A DNA stretch of 64,000 nt from Amycolatopsis sp. QT-25 (GCF_029369745.1 NZ_CP120210.1:7812001-7876000); one strand, 5' to 3'; shown: positions 7,133 through 15,983, counted from the stretch's first letter. Translations and numbers: made by a program. Notes: a model not told the origin generated them from the sequence alone.

Positions 7133-9478
7133 TCAGTTGTCGCGGCGGAGCATGCGGCTTATCCCGGCCGCCACCGTCGTCGCCAGCACCCAGCCCGAGG
7201 CGGTGAACCCGGCCGCGACCCAGTTGTCCATGCCGTGCATGTACCAGCGCGACTTGTTGCCGAAGTCGACGATCGGCACCAGCAGGTCGACCGTGTACAG
7301 CACCGGGTTCCACTGCAGGCCCGTGTCGTCCTGGTTGACCAGGCACCGCGGCCCGCTCACCGTGAGTTTCGGGTTCGTGATGCAGTCGTCGACGCCGAGC
7401 CCGAACCACAGACTGCCCAGCACGAGCAGCGTCAGCAACCAGCCGAGCGCGCGCACCGGGCGGAAGCCGTAACCGACCATCGACCGCTGCAACCAGCTCC
7501 ACACGTGCACGCCGGGGCCGAAGAACTTGAAGCCCTTCGCGAGCGCTTCGTACCTGAACTGCTGCTTCTTCAGCAGCACCGTGGACGCGTGCTCTTCGTT
7601 ACCGGACGCGCGCAGCGTCGCCGCCAGCTGGTCGTACGGTCCGGGGCGGTAACCGTCCATCGCCTTGCGCAGCAACACGATGCGATGGTCGATCGCCCGG
7701 TCGTCGTCGAGCGCGATGTCCTCTTGCAGTGCGTCGTACCGGAAATCCTCCAACTCGATACCCGTCGCCGACGCCCAGAACGCCTCGTTGTCGCCCAGCG
7801 TCCCGCAGTGCGCGCGCCGCAGCACGATCCGGCCGTCCGGTGGAGTGGCGGGCGTGAGCAGGAACTCGTCGGCCGAGACATCACTGCCGTCGAGCGCGAT
7901 CCCGTGCTGTGGCAGGGAACCGAGCCGTGCGCCACGGAAGTCGACGCGCCGGGCGACCTGCGCGCCGTCGAGGTTGACCCCGCCCTGCGCGACGAACGGA
8001 CGCTCCTTGTTCTCGGTGAGGATCAGATCCCGGCCGATCCGCGCGGTGCGGACGTCCAGCGAGTAACTGGTGCGCGTGCGTGCGCCGGGCTCGGTCAAAC
8101 TCGTGCCGAAGAGGTTCACGCTGCCGCCGACCTCGGCGCCCTGCAACCGCAGGGTGCCCTGGACGGTCGCGTCGGTGAGCTGGAAGTTGCCCGCGATCTT
8201 CGCGCGGCGCGCGGAAAAGACGTCACGACGCGGATGCAGGAACATCGAGTTCCACGCCAGCACGTTGCCGCCGACGGTGATGTCGGCCATGCGCAACTGC
8301 CCGGACGGCACGCGCAGGCTCGTCGCCTCGAGATCGCCGCCGATGGTGGTCCCGTCGAGGTGGATCGCGCGGTCGTAGTAGGGAATGCTCTGCCCGCGGA
8401 CGACCTGGACCTCGGCACCCGCCAGCCGCAGTGAACCGCCGATCCGGGCGTTGACCATCCGCAACGTCCCGGTCACCTGCATACCGTCGCTCAGCTCGAG
8501 GTTCCCGTTGACCATCGACCGATCCGCGACCAGCGCCGGTCGCGGATCGATGTACGGATCGTTCGACTTCCACGCGTCGACGACGATCGGCCCGGACTGG
8601 TTCACCGAGAGCTTGGCTTCACGGAAAATGATGTCACTGTCCACAGTGGCGCTCGGCAGGAACACGATCCCACTGGCGGAGAAGCGTTTCCGCTGCGCGG
8701 CGGGCCCGTAGTTGTCCACCTCGCACAGCAGGCTGCCGCCGATGTGGATCCCGTTCCCGTTGAGCGCGAAGCCGTCCCGGTTGTTCAACGTCGCGCCCGA
8801 GAAGTTGACGTTACCGCCCGCCCGCATACCGGGGATGCGGACTTCACCGTTGGCCACCAACCGATACGCCAGCAACGCGCCCACGATGTTGACCCGGTCG
8901 GCCTGGATCGCCTTGCCCCGCGGATGCGTGATCACCGTGCGGGTCAGCACGACCGAGCCCTCGATGACCGCGTCGGTGAGGTTGACCGCCGCGTTCGGCA
9001 TCCCGCGCTCGCGATCGTCGCCGCGCTGGACCGTGGTCTCCTCGATCTCGTGCTCGGGGTCTACGTGCACGACACTGCGGATGAGGCGGACGTCGTTGCG
9101 GGTACGGAGATTGCGCGCCTTGAGCCCGGGCAGCCAGCACTTGCGGAACACGAGCCCGAGCAGATGCGCCTCACGGACGTCCGGCGGATGCTCGAAGCGG
9201 CACCGCTCGAACCGGAACAGATACTTGATGTCGGCCGCGCGCAGATCGAGCGTCCCGGTGATGTACGCGTCCTCGACCTGCACGATCGGCGCGTTGGTCG
9301 CCTGGCGCCGCCACCGGAGCAGCCCCGTCGTCCCCGGCTTCATCAGCTCGGACGCCGGGACCTCGTACCGTTTGTCGGGGTTCGGATCGAACGGGTCGAG
9401 CGGCGGCAGGGACGTGTCACCGTTCTGGTCACCTTCCCCCGGATCGCGCGGACCGTTGTTGCGCCGAAACCCCGGCAT
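7133..9478 (-). CDS. Large membrane protein with predicted beta-helix and C-terminal channel-like membrane part
   Basis: 781 residues. From about 55 to 560 the chain repeats short beta-strand units with alternating hydrophobics (VNLTDAVIEGSVVLTRTVI, VRIPGMRAGGNVNFSGATL, GNFQLTDATVQGTLRLQGA), the pattern of a right-handed beta-helix related to pentapeptide-repeat proteins. Residues about 620-680 are basic and amphipathic. The C-terminus has two or three membrane segments (GWLLTLLVLGSLWFGLG; LYTVDLLVPIVDFG; AAGFTASGWVLATTVAAG) with a pore-loop-like LVPIVDFG stretch between them. Relatives are often labelled membrane-associated oxidoreductase, but I see no redox motif. The ATG is preceded by GGGAGGGAAG; a longer reading frame upstream is not needed. 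Confidence 0.6.
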   Translation of the reverse strand: MPGFRRNNGPRDPGEGDQNGDTSLPPLDPFDPNPDKRYEVPASELMKPGTTGLLRWRRQATNAPIVQVEDAYITGTLDLRAADIKYLFRFERCRFEHPPDVREAHLLGLVFRKCWLPGLKARNLRTRNDVRLIRSVVHVDPEHEIEETTVQRGDDRERGMPNAAVNLTDAVIEGSVVLTRTVITHPRGKAIQADRVNIVGALLAYRLVANGEVRIPGMRAGGNVNFSGATLNNRDGFALNGNGIHIGGSLLCEVDNYGPAAQRKRFSASGIVFLPSATVDSDIIFREAKLSVNQSGPIVVDAWKSNDPYIDPRPALVADRSMVNGNLELSDGMQVTGTLRMVNARIGGSLRLAGAEVQVVRGQSIPYYDRAIHLDGTTIGGDLEATSLRVPSGQLRMADITVGGNVLAWNSMFLHPRRDVFSARRAKIAGNFQLTDATVQGTLRLQGAEVGGSVNLFGTSLTEPGARTRTSYSLDVRTARIGRDLILTENKERPFVAQGGVNLDGAQVARRVDFRGARLGSLPQHGIALDGSDVSADEFLLTPATPPDGRIVLRRAHCGTLGDNEAFWASATGIELEDFRYDALQEDIALDDDRAIDHRIVLLRKAMDGYRPGPYDQLAATLRASGNEEHASTVLLKKQQFRYEALAKGFKFFGPGVHVWSWLQRSMVGYGFRPVRALGWLLTLLVLGSLWFGLGVDDCITNPKLTVSGPRCLVNQDDTGLQWNPVLYTVDLLVPIVDFGNKSRWYMHGMDNWVAAGFTASGWVLATTVAAGISRMLRRDN

Positions 9479-9682
9479 CGTCTCGCTTCCCTCCCCGTCG
9501 TTCCCCGGCCACCAGCGAAGCCGATCACGCACGGGATCCGCAAGTGGCCCAGGACAATAGACCGCAACCTGCCATGAAGCCACGACGGCAGAACAGCCGC
9601 CCCGGGTTCCGGACCAGGCCGTTTCCGGGGTCGTCGGTGATCTTGGCCGGATTGGGTGTTCGGGTGGTGGTTCGCGGCGACG

Positions 9683-9726
9683 GTCACTGAGCGGAGTCGA
9701 TGGTGGACTACGGGCAGGTCGCACCC
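9683..9726 (+). repeat. Upstream copy of 44-bp promoter-like repeat
   Basis: It aligns without gaps to 10161-10204 (34 of 44 positions identical, including ACTACGGG and AGGTCGCACCC). The -35-like hexamer of the other copy is degraded here (GCGGAG instead of TTGAAG). Confidence 0.6.
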
Positions 9727-10160
9727 TTTGCGGCACGACATGACAGCACATACAACTGGAGCCGGAAATGACGATCCGGTGCGATCAGCAGCATCGTTCC
9801 GACGATCATCACCATGCCGAGCGGCTGCGGCGCGGTCGGTGCCGGACTTGGTCGTCGGCAACCAGTCCGGCCCTGGCGCTTCACACGCATAGAGCACGAC
9901 CGACGGTCTCACCACGTTCAGGCCGAGACCTGCACTCTCACCGTCGGTATCCGAGAAGACCTCGTCCATGCGATCACCCGCACCTGTCATTCCCAAGGTC
10001 GCCGATCCATGCGGCATCGTGGCCAAGGCCACGGCGATCACGAACCGCAAAAGCCCTGATCGAGCAATACCGCCATTCAGGACGAGGCGTGTCGCCCACC
10101 CCACCTTTCGATGGTGATCTACCTCGAAATGGCTGATCGACGGTTTACCTGCCTGCTATC

Positions 10161-10204
10161 GTCACCGGTTGAAGTCAATAGGGCACTACGGGTAGGTCGC
10201 ACCC
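10161..10204 (+). promoter_or_regulatory. Putative promoter of the ESX-type cluster (second copy of the 44-mer)
   Basis: It contains TTGAAG and, 18 bp later, TAGGTC, a fair -35/-10 pair, about 30-70 bp before the first ESX-type gene. It is the downstream copy of a 34/44-identical repeat. Conservation between copies is highest over the -10 and transcribed side. Confidence 0.45.
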
Positions 10205-10233
10205 CATCGCGACCCGTGCGGGGAGGCACGTCA

Positions 10234-10740
10234 ATGACAGGACCGGGACACGGCCCTCAAGGGGTCTACGAGCAGATCAACGGGCCGGGGCCGCAGGCAC
10301 CGCCGTCCGGTTCAGGGTTGATTCAAGGCGCCGCGGCGGCACCACCGCCCCCGCCTTCACCGCCCAACTATCGTGAATTGGGTAGCGGTCAGGCGAAGGC
10401 CGACTTCGCGGCGGCTTCAGCGAACAGTGGCTGGGAGTTCGACCCTGAGGCCATGAACAAGGTGATCAAATCCCTCGAAGACAGCTTGGAAACCGACTTC
10501 CGTGAGGCGCAGACCCAAGCATCGTGGCTGAATCAGATCACGCCTCCAGGCGACGAGGTCGGTAGCCAGGGTTACGTAACGGCTGCGAACAACTCCGGGA
10601 CTTCCTACCAGGCTTTTCTCGACGGTGCTTTCAACTACACCAGCGCGTACCTGGATACCCTGAAGAAGATCAGGACTGCTTACCAGGAACAGGACCGAGC
10701 AGCCCTTGATGCTCTTCGTCAAATCGGAAAGGTCGTTTGA
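10234..10740 (+). CDS. ESX (type VII) PE-like candidate substrate
   Basis: 168 residues. A Gly/Pro/Ala-rich first 60 residues lead into a helical hairpin-like region (about 75-165), consistent with an ESX substrate. Near the C-terminus the helix is followed by Y150-Q-E-Q-D154, matching the general type VII secretion motif YxxxD/E. No signal peptide. The ATG follows GGGGAGG; the frame extends upstream without one. It is first in a tight four-gene set (next gene overlaps by 1 nt) containing a DUF3558 lipoprotein, a PPE-like protein and an EspG-like chaperone. The sequence is too divergent for a formal PE call, so the role is inferred from motif and context. Confidence 0.5.
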   Translation: MTGPGHGPQGVYEQINGPGPQAPPSGSGLIQGAAAAPPPPPSPPNYRELGSGQAKADFAAASANSGWEFDPEAMNKVIKSLEDSLETDFREAQTQASWLNQITPPGDEVGSQGYVTAANNSGTSYQAFLDGAFNYTSAYLDTLKKIRTAYQEQDRAALDALRQIGKVV

Positions 10741-11351
10741 TGCGCCGGCGTACCCAGTTCCTGTCCGTGGCCATCACGGCCGTTGTGGTACTCGCAGGCG
10801 GCTGCAGTGACCAGAAGCCCGGGACGCCCACTCCGGTGCCGTCACCGACCCCACCCTCGGCCCAGCTTCCGAGAGACGGAGCTCCTGCGGTCACCGACCC
10901 GATCAAGAACACGTCGGGAGCGGAGACGGATCCGTGCAGCGCGGTGAAGACGGCGCAGGTAGAAGAGTTCGGCGGAAAAGTCGAAAAGACCGTGACCGAC
11001 AACGGTGGGCTCGGCAAGAACTGCGGTTGGATTTTCGAAGAGGGACCCAGCAATGTCAACGCCGGCATGGTCGTCGGCAACAAGGAAGGCCTGAGCAGCC
11101 TTTACGCCAAGAACGCGCACGGAGACTTCGCCACGTTCAAACCAGTGGACCCCATCGAGGGCTACCCCGCCGTTATCTATGGCACGACAGGGGGACGTGA
11201 GGGCTTCTGCAATCTGGCCGTCGGTCTTCGTGACGACCTCGTTTACACCGTCGTCCCACAGTTGTACTCGGGCAATCCCATGGTCAACGACCCCTGCGGC
11301 CTGGCCACCAAGGTCGCTGCCGCCGCGATCAAGAATCTCAAGGGAGCGTAG
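10740..11351 (+). CDS. DUF3558 family lipoprotein
   Basis: 203 residues. A type II signal peptide (RRRTQFLSVAITAVVVLAGG) ends in a Cys at about residue 22, so it should be lipidated and exported. A Pro/Thr linker follows, then the DUF3558 domain with its diagnostic DPCSAVKTAQVEEFGG start and a second Cys pair (NCGWIF, DPCGLA). The family is actinobacterial and of unknown function. Its ATG overlaps the stop of the preceding gene (TGATG), implying translational coupling within the ESX-type cluster. Confidence 0.85.
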   Translation: MRRRTQFLSVAITAVVVLAGGCSDQKPGTPTPVPSPTPPSAQLPRDGAPAVTDPIKNTSGAETDPCSAVKTAQVEEFGGKVEKTVTDNGGLGKNCGWIFEEGPSNVNAGMVVGNKEGLSSLYAKNAHGDFATFKPVDPIEGYPAVIYGTTGGREGFCNLAVGLRDDLVYTVVPQLYSGNPMVNDPCGLATKVAAAAIKNLKGA

Positions 11352-11356
11352 GCCCC

Positions 11357-12574
11357 ATGACCTACAGCGGTTGGGAGATCTTCACCAAACTCAACGCCAA
11401 TCCCGACACCACGGGCACGCTCGACCAAGCACAGAGGGCCTCTCACACTTTGATGGACATCCATCACAGAATGAGCAGGACGATGGAAGCCAGCCAAACC
11501 GCGCTGAGTTCCTTCTGGAAGGGCAAGGCCGCCGACAGCGGGGTAGCAGGCCTCGCCCCGCTGATCGCCGCCTCCGAGATCGCGGGCGAGAACATGGATC
11601 GCGCCCGGCAGTCGATGTACGACCAGAACGCCTCGTTCCATTACACGCGCGGCAATGTCCGTCCGGTGGAGAAGGAGCGTGCGGGGGACAGCGGGCCGGA
11701 GGACGTGCTGTCCATCGGGGCGAGTGACGACGAGGTCGCGGCCGCGAAGTTCGACGCGGACACCAAGCACAACGTCGAGATCTACGAGCCGTACTACCAG
11801 AGCACGCAGCCTCGGCAGCAGTCGCTCGCGCCGGCGTATCCGGCCGCGCACGATCCGAACGTCTCGTCCGGGCCGATCACGCCGGATCCGGTCGATCCTG
11901 GTCAGACCAGGGTCAGCGGGTTCAGTGGGGCGCCCGGCGACTCCGGGCGGCATGGTGGTCCCGGCGGGTACACCGGCGGGCCGAGTTCGTACAGCGCGCC
12001 TCCGGGGGCCGAGGGTTACCAGGCACCGCGGCCGCCGCAGGTTTCGCAGCCGCCGCAGGTTCCGCGGCCGCCGCGGATGCCACGGCCGCTGCCGTCTCCG
12101 CGGCCGAACGACCAGACCGACCTTTCCAGGACGGAGGACAAGGTGCAGGGGCGTCCTGGTGACTTCCGGCCGCCCACCTTCGGACCGGGTGGGCCGGGCA
12201 CCGGCGGACCCGGTGGCGGCAGCGGGTTCGGCCCGGGGCCGGGTGGGTTCGGCGGCGGATTCGGGCCTGGGGGCGGTTTCGGGCCGGGTGGGTCCACGGG
12301 CGGACCGGGAAGCATGGCGCCCGGGCGCGGTGTCGGCGCCGGGATGCCGGGCGAAGGCGCGATGCGCGGACCGGCCGGGACGCCGGCGGGTGGCGCGGGG
12401 GCGGGACGCCCCGGCGCGCCGGGGATGGGTGGCGGTGGGATGGGCGGCGCCAAGGGCAAGGGCGGCGAGGACGAGGAGCACCAGCGCAAGATCATGCTGC
12501 AGGAAGAGGACGGCGACTCCCTCTTCGGCGGCTACGACGGGGACAAGCCGGTTCCGCCGGTGATCGGCGCGTAG
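11357..12574 (+). CDS. PPE-like ESX candidate substrate with Pro/Gly-rich tail
   Basis: 405 residues. The first 150 are helical, with a WXG-type turn F-W-K-G-K-A-A after a long helix (SHTLMDIHHRMSRTMEASQ) and a second helix (LAPLIAASEIAGENMDRAR), the arrangement of PPE/WXG100 substrates. Residues about 150-390 are low-complexity: proline repeats (PPQVSQPPQVPRPPRMPRP) and then long Gly/Pro runs. The tail ends in a charged segment (EDEEHQRKIMLQEEDGDSLF). Repetitive tails of this kind are typical of secreted PPE relatives. It sits 5 bp after the lipoprotein gene and 1 bp before the EspG-like gene. Confidence 0.55.
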   Translation: MTYSGWEIFTKLNANPDTTGTLDQAQRASHTLMDIHHRMSRTMEASQTALSSFWKGKAADSGVAGLAPLIAASEIAGENMDRARQSMYDQNASFHYTRGNVRPVEKERAGDSGPEDVLSIGASDDEVAAAKFDADTKHNVEIYEPYYQSTQPRQQSLAPAYPAAHDPNVSSGPITPDPVDPGQTRVSGFSGAPGDSGRHGGPGGYTGGPSSYSAPPGAEGYQAPRPPQVSQPPQVPRPPRMPRPLPSPRPNDQTDLSRTEDKVQGRPGDFRPPTFGPGGPGTGGPGGGSGFGPGPGGFGGGFGPGGGFGPGGSTGGPGSMAPGRGVGAGMPGEGAMRGPAGTPAGGAGAGRPGAPGMGGGGMGGAKGKGGEDEEHQRKIMLQEEDGDSLFGGYDGDKPVPPVIGA

Positions 12575-12575
12575 C

Positions 12576-13319
12576 GTGCTGCAGAGACCCGTCGCACTGA
12601 CGCTCCAGACTTACGAAACCCTGCTGGACCACCACAACCTGGGTGACATCCACCCGACGCTCGTCCGTGGTGCGCAGTGGTACCTGCCCGAGGAACGTCG
12701 CGAGCTCGCCGCCACCGCACAGTCCGAATTGGACAGACAGGATCTGCTCACGCGAGGCCGGATCGACGACGAGTTCCTCGATACGTTGCGTTTCCTGCAG
12801 CAGCCGGCGGTGGAGTACTACTCGTGGGTGAAGTCCGAGGGGCGTGAGCGGGCTGTGCGCGCCGCGGGCAGTGGCCGGGAAGCGGTCACGGTCGTCTTGG
12901 CCGACGAGGTCGTCCAGCTGACGCCGACCAGACCGGACACGCTCGCGCAGGATTTCACCGGTCTGCTCCCGGAGGCTCCCGCCGCGCGCACACCATCGCT
13001 GAACTGCGCGGAAGCCGATCTGCAGATCCTGATGAAGGGCGAAACGCTGACCGGCACCGGCCCGAGCATCCGCGACGCCAAGAAGATCATCCAGTGGATC
13101 CGGTCGCCGCACACCTTCTTCGGCAGGCTTTACGTCGCCATCCGTGACGGCGGCGGCAACCGGAAACGCCTCGCAAGACCACCGGGCTGGATGGACACCG
13201 AACAGGGCCGCGTCGTGTTCGGCCCGGACGCCAAGGGCTGGGTGAGCCTCATGGGCGCCGGGCCGCACGAAATCGTCGCGAAGGTGGTCCAGCTGGAGTC
13301 GCAGCTCCGGGGACGCTAA
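12576..13319 (+). CDS. EspG-like ESX secretion-associated chaperone
   Basis: 247 residues, cytoplasmic, starting at GTG 1 bp after the PPE-like stop. It has the EspG family layout: an N-terminal VALTLQTYETLLDHHNLGDIHPTL, a central helix-rich part, and a C-terminal strand region with RLYVAIRDGGGNRKR and QGRVVFGPDAKGWVSLMGAG. In mycobacteria EspG binds PE-PPE pairs and guides them to their own ESX machine. Its presence behind PE-like and PPE-like genes supports assigning the whole set to type VII export. No EccB-E or MycP gene is in the window. It overlaps the convergent ABC ATPase gene by 4 bp. Confidence 0.7.
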   Translation: MLQRPVALTLQTYETLLDHHNLGDIHPTLVRGAQWYLPEERRELAATAQSELDRQDLLTRGRIDDEFLDTLRFLQQPAVEYYSWVKSEGRERAVRAAGSGREAVTVVLADEVVQLTPTRPDTLAQDFTGLLPEAPAARTPSLNCAEADLQILMKGETLTGTGPSIRDAKKIIQWIRSPHTFFGRLYVAIRDGGGNRKRLARPPGWMDTEQGRVVFGPDAKGWVSLMGAGPHEIVAKVVQLESQLRGR

Positions 13320-14071
13320 CCCTGGTGGTTCGGATTCAACACCCGCGAGAGGAACGTCTTCGTGCGTTCCTCCTGCGGGTCGCCGATCACCTGGTCCGGT
13401 GCACCCTGCTCCACGACGACACCGCCGTCCATGAACAGCACGATGTCGGCCACCTCGCGGGCGAACTGCATCTCGTGCGTGACGACGAGCATCGTCATGC
13501 CCTCCTGGGCGAGTTGCCGCATGACCGCGAGGACGTCACCGACCAGTTCGGGGTCCAGCGCCGACGTCGGTTCGTCGAACAACATGACGTCGGGATCCAT
13601 CGACAACGCCCTGGCGATCGCGACGCGCTGCTGCTGCCCGCCGGAAAGCTGTGTCGGCAGCGAAGTTTCCTTCTCCGCCAACCCGACCTTCGCGAGGTTC
13701 TCCCGCGCGATGCGCTCCGCCTCGTCCTTGCCGCGCTTCAACACCTTGCGCTGCGCGACCGTGAGGTTGTCGAGCACGCTCAGGTGCGAAAAGAGGTTGA
13801 ACGACTGGAAGACCATGCCGATCTTCGTGCGGGCGGCGTCGATGTCGACGTCCGGGTCGGTGATCTCGCTGCCGTTGACCACGATCTTGCCCTGCTGTGG
13901 TTCCTCGAGGAGGTTGACGCAGCGCAACAACGTCGATTTGCCGGAGCCCGACGGGCCGATGATGCAGACGACCTGGCCGCGCTCGACGTGCAGGTCGATG
14001 CCCTTGAGCACTTCGAGTGCGCCGAACGCCTTGTGCAGTCCTGAAACCTCGACGATCGTCTGGGCGCTCAT
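13316..14071 (-). CDS. Polar amino-acid ABC transporter, ATP-binding protein
   Basis: 251 residues with Walker A GPSGSGKST (39-47), signature LSGGQQQR (142-149), Walker B VMLFDE (162-167) and a switch His in VVTHEMQFA, the textbook GlnQ/GluA-type sequence. It energises uptake by the permease whose gene overlaps it (ATGA). The ATG is chosen at that overlap. Together with the binding protein further upstream on the same strand it forms a complete importer. The substrate within polar amino acids (Glu, Gln, Asp, basic) cannot be read from sequence alone. Confidence 0.92.
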   Translation of the reverse strand: MSAQTIVEVSGLHKAFGALEVLKGIDLHVERGQVVCIIGPSGSGKSTLLRCVNLLEEPQQGKIVVNGSEITDPDVDIDAARTKIGMVFQSFNLFSHLSVLDNLTVAQRKVLKRGKDEAERIARENLAKVGLAEKETSLPTQLSGGQQQRVAIARALSMDPDVMLFDEPTSALDPELVGDVLAVMRQLAQEGMTMLVVTHEMQFAREVADIVLFMDGGVVVEQGAPDQVIGDPQEERTKTFLSRVLNPNHQG

Positions 14072-14874
14072 ACCGTTCCTCCGCCGGGCACTCCGGCCCC
14101 GTATTTCTTCTCCAGCCGCTGCTGCAGGATCGACAGCGGAATGGTGATGACCAGATAACACAGACCGGCGACGACGATCGGTGTCAGTCCCTTGGCCTCC
14201 AACAGCGCCTGACGGCTGAACTGCGCGAGTTCCTGCTGCGCCGGCGTGGTGCCCAGCAGGAACGCCAGCGACGAGTCCTTCGTCAGCATGATCAGCTCGT
14301 TGGCCAGCGGCGGCAGGATGATCCGGAACGCCTGCGGGATCACGACGGTGATCATCGTGCGCGCGGGTGACATGCCGAGTGACCGCGCGGCCTCGACCTG
14401 TCCGCGCGGCACCGCCTGGATACCGGCGCGGATGGTCTCCGCCATGTAGGCCGACGACACGATGCCCAGCGCCAGCATGATCGAGATGTTCCGCGGCAGG
14501 AACACGTTCGGGAAGGCGATCGGCACCCCGACACCGACCGCCAGGAAGATCAGCAGCGCGGGCAGGCCACGGAAGAACTCGATGTACCCGCGCGCGAACC
14601 AGCGGTACGGGCCGACCGACGACAGTCTCATCAGCGCGAGCAGGAGACCGAGTCCGAGGCCGAGCACGAAGCCCAGCGCGGTGAAGATGATGGTGTTCTT
14701 CAGTGCGACGGTGATGACGTCCGGGAACTGCTTCGCGGCGACTTCGAGGTCGAAGAACGCCTTGCCCAGCCGTCCCCAGTCGGCCAGCAGCGCGAACACC
14801 ACGACGATCACCAGCAGCAGACCGTACTGCGCCCACCGGAACGCCGATCGTCGCTGGCGGCGGCTCAGAGCCAT
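14068..14874 (-). CDS. Polar amino-acid ABC transporter, permease
   Basis: 268 residues with a basic N-terminus, five or so membrane helices and the HisM/GlnP-type EAA loop EAARSLGMSPARTMITVVIPQAFRI, where the ATPase docks. The ATG has AGGAGAGA just upstream. The stop overlaps the ATPase start by 4 bp. Only one permease is encoded, so the channel is probably a homodimer. A strong hairpin separates it from the binding-protein gene upstream. Confidence 0.92.
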   Translation of the reverse strand: MALSRRQRRSAFRWAQYGLLLVIVVVFALLADWGRLGKAFFDLEVAAKQFPDVITVALKNTIIFTALGFVLGLGLGLLLALMRLSSVGPYRWFARGYIEFFRGLPALLIFLAVGVGVPIAFPNVFLPRNISIMLALGIVSSAYMAETIRAGIQAVPRGQVEAARSLGMSPARTMITVVIPQAFRIILPPLANELIMLTKDSSLAFLLGTTPAQQELAQFSRQALLEAKGLTPIVVAGLCYLVITIPLSILQQRLEKKYGAGVPGGGTV

Positions 14875-14902
14875 TTCTCTCCTCAAACAGGTGGTGACAA
14901 GC

Positions 14903-14933
14903 CTGTGGCCGGTGCGCTGGGCACCGGCCACAG
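14903..14933 (-). terminator. Intercistronic hairpin between binding protein and permease genes
   Basis: A perfect 13-bp stem (arm CTGTGGCCGGTGC, complement at 14921-14933) with a 5-nt loop and no U tract. In binding-protein operons such a structure usually lets most transcripts end or be protected after the binding-protein gene, so that this protein is made in excess. Confidence 0.7.
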
Positions 14934-14944
14934 AGGACGGATTA

Positions 14945-15766
14945 TCAACCGGCGGCCGGGCTGCCCGGCTGCCAGGTCGGCGCCTTGCCGAACCACTTCT
15001 GGTAGATCTGCGCGTACGAGCCGTCGGTGACCGAGGCCTTGAGGACCTCGTTGATCTGGTTGACGAGGGCGGTGTTGCCCGTCTTCACGCCGAGTCCGTA
15101 GAACTCGTTGGTCTTGAACTCGGTGACGACGGTGGTGTCCGGGTTCGTCTTCACGAAGTCGTAGAGCACACCGTTGTCGTTGACGCCCGCGTCGATCTGG
15201 CCGCTCTTGACCGCCTGCTCCAGCAGCGCGAGGTCGTCGAAGGTGACGATCTCGGCGCCGGTGGCCTTCTCCTTGGCGTAGTCGGCGCCGGTGGTGGCCG
15301 ACTGGACGCCGATCTTCTTTCCGGCGACGTTGCCGAGGTCCTTGATCGGCGAACCGGTCTTGACCAGCAGCGCCTGCGACGCCTCGAAGTACGGGTCGGA
15401 GAAGGCGAACTTCGCCTTGCGCTTGTCGTTGATCGTCATCCCCGCGGCGGCGAGGTCGCACTGACCGGTGTTCATCGCCTCACCGGATTCGATGTTCTCG
15501 AAGGCGATGTCGACGATGCTCTGCTCGACGCCCAGCTTCTTCGCCACGAGGTCGACCAGGTCGACGTCGAAGCCGACGATCTTGTCGCCCTGCTTGACCT
15601 GGAACGGCTGGTAAGGCAGGTGTGTGCAGGTGGTGAGCTTGCCGGAAGCGACGAGCTGGACGCCACCGGCCGCGGTGCTCTGCCCACCTTCTTCGCCACA
15701 CGCGGTCAGCGCACCCGCGGCTAGGGCGAGCGCCGGGATCAGGGCGAGCGCTTTCAATCGGGCCAC
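14945..15766 (-). CDS. Polar amino-acid ABC transporter, substrate-binding lipoprotein
   Basis: 273 residues with a lipoprotein signal ending L-T-A-C, then a solute-binding-family-3 fold (KLTTCTHLPYQPFQVKQGDKIVGFDVDLVDLVAKKLG at the start of lobe 1; CDLAAAGMTINDKRK; QSATTGADYAKEK). It captures the amino acid outside the membrane for the downstream permease and ATPase. The start is set at GTG because AAGGAG lies exactly 7 nt upstream; an ATG 24 nt earlier is in frame but overlaps that site. Ligand unassigned. Confidence 0.9.
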   Translation of the reverse strand: MARLKALALIPALALAAGALTACGEEGGQSTAAGGVQLVASGKLTTCTHLPYQPFQVKQGDKIVGFDVDLVDLVAKKLGVEQSIVDIAFENIESGEAMNTGQCDLAAAGMTINDKRKAKFAFSDPYFEASQALLVKTGSPIKDLGNVAGKKIGVQSATTGADYAKEKATGAEIVTFDDLALLEQAVKSGQIDAGVNDNGVLYDFVKTNPDTTVVTEFKTNEFYGLGVKTGNTALVNQINEVLKASVTDGSYAQIYQKWFGKAPTWQPGSPAAG

Positions 15767-15983
15767 GTCGTCACTCCTTGTAGTTCCCATGTGTCGAGAG
15801 CACGCATATTGCCACTCATCCGGCGGTAATCACAGCACTGCGACGTTACAGCGCCGTTTCCACCGAAGATCGTCTCGACGAGGGGATGGAGCCGACCTCG
15901 GCCCCGGTGGGTCCCGACAGAGGTTCGACTGGCCCAGCACGTGAAACACGGTGAGGCGCCGAAGCGCCCCACCGCCGCATTGA

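Larger units (their letters stand above)
9479..10233. other. 755-bp gene-free region
   Basis: No reading frame here has convincing protein-like sequence. Those open on either strand are Arg/Ser/Pro-rich and lack ribosome sites. GC content is lower than in the flanking genes. The region holds two copies of a 44-bp promoter-like sequence (listed separately), the second directly in front of the ESX-type cluster. The sequence between the copies could be the remains of a lost gene. Confidence 0.5.

Noticed and set aside
9343..10104. Minus-strand frame beginning with a signal-peptide-like stretch in the gene-free region
   Set aside because: No ribosome site, it runs into the beta-helix gene in the wrong frame, and the downstream sequence has no protein-like pattern.
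12004..12440. GC-rich repetitive DNA that resembled a tandem repeat locus
   Set aside because: It is in frame and encodes the Pro- and Gly-rich tail of the PPE-like protein.
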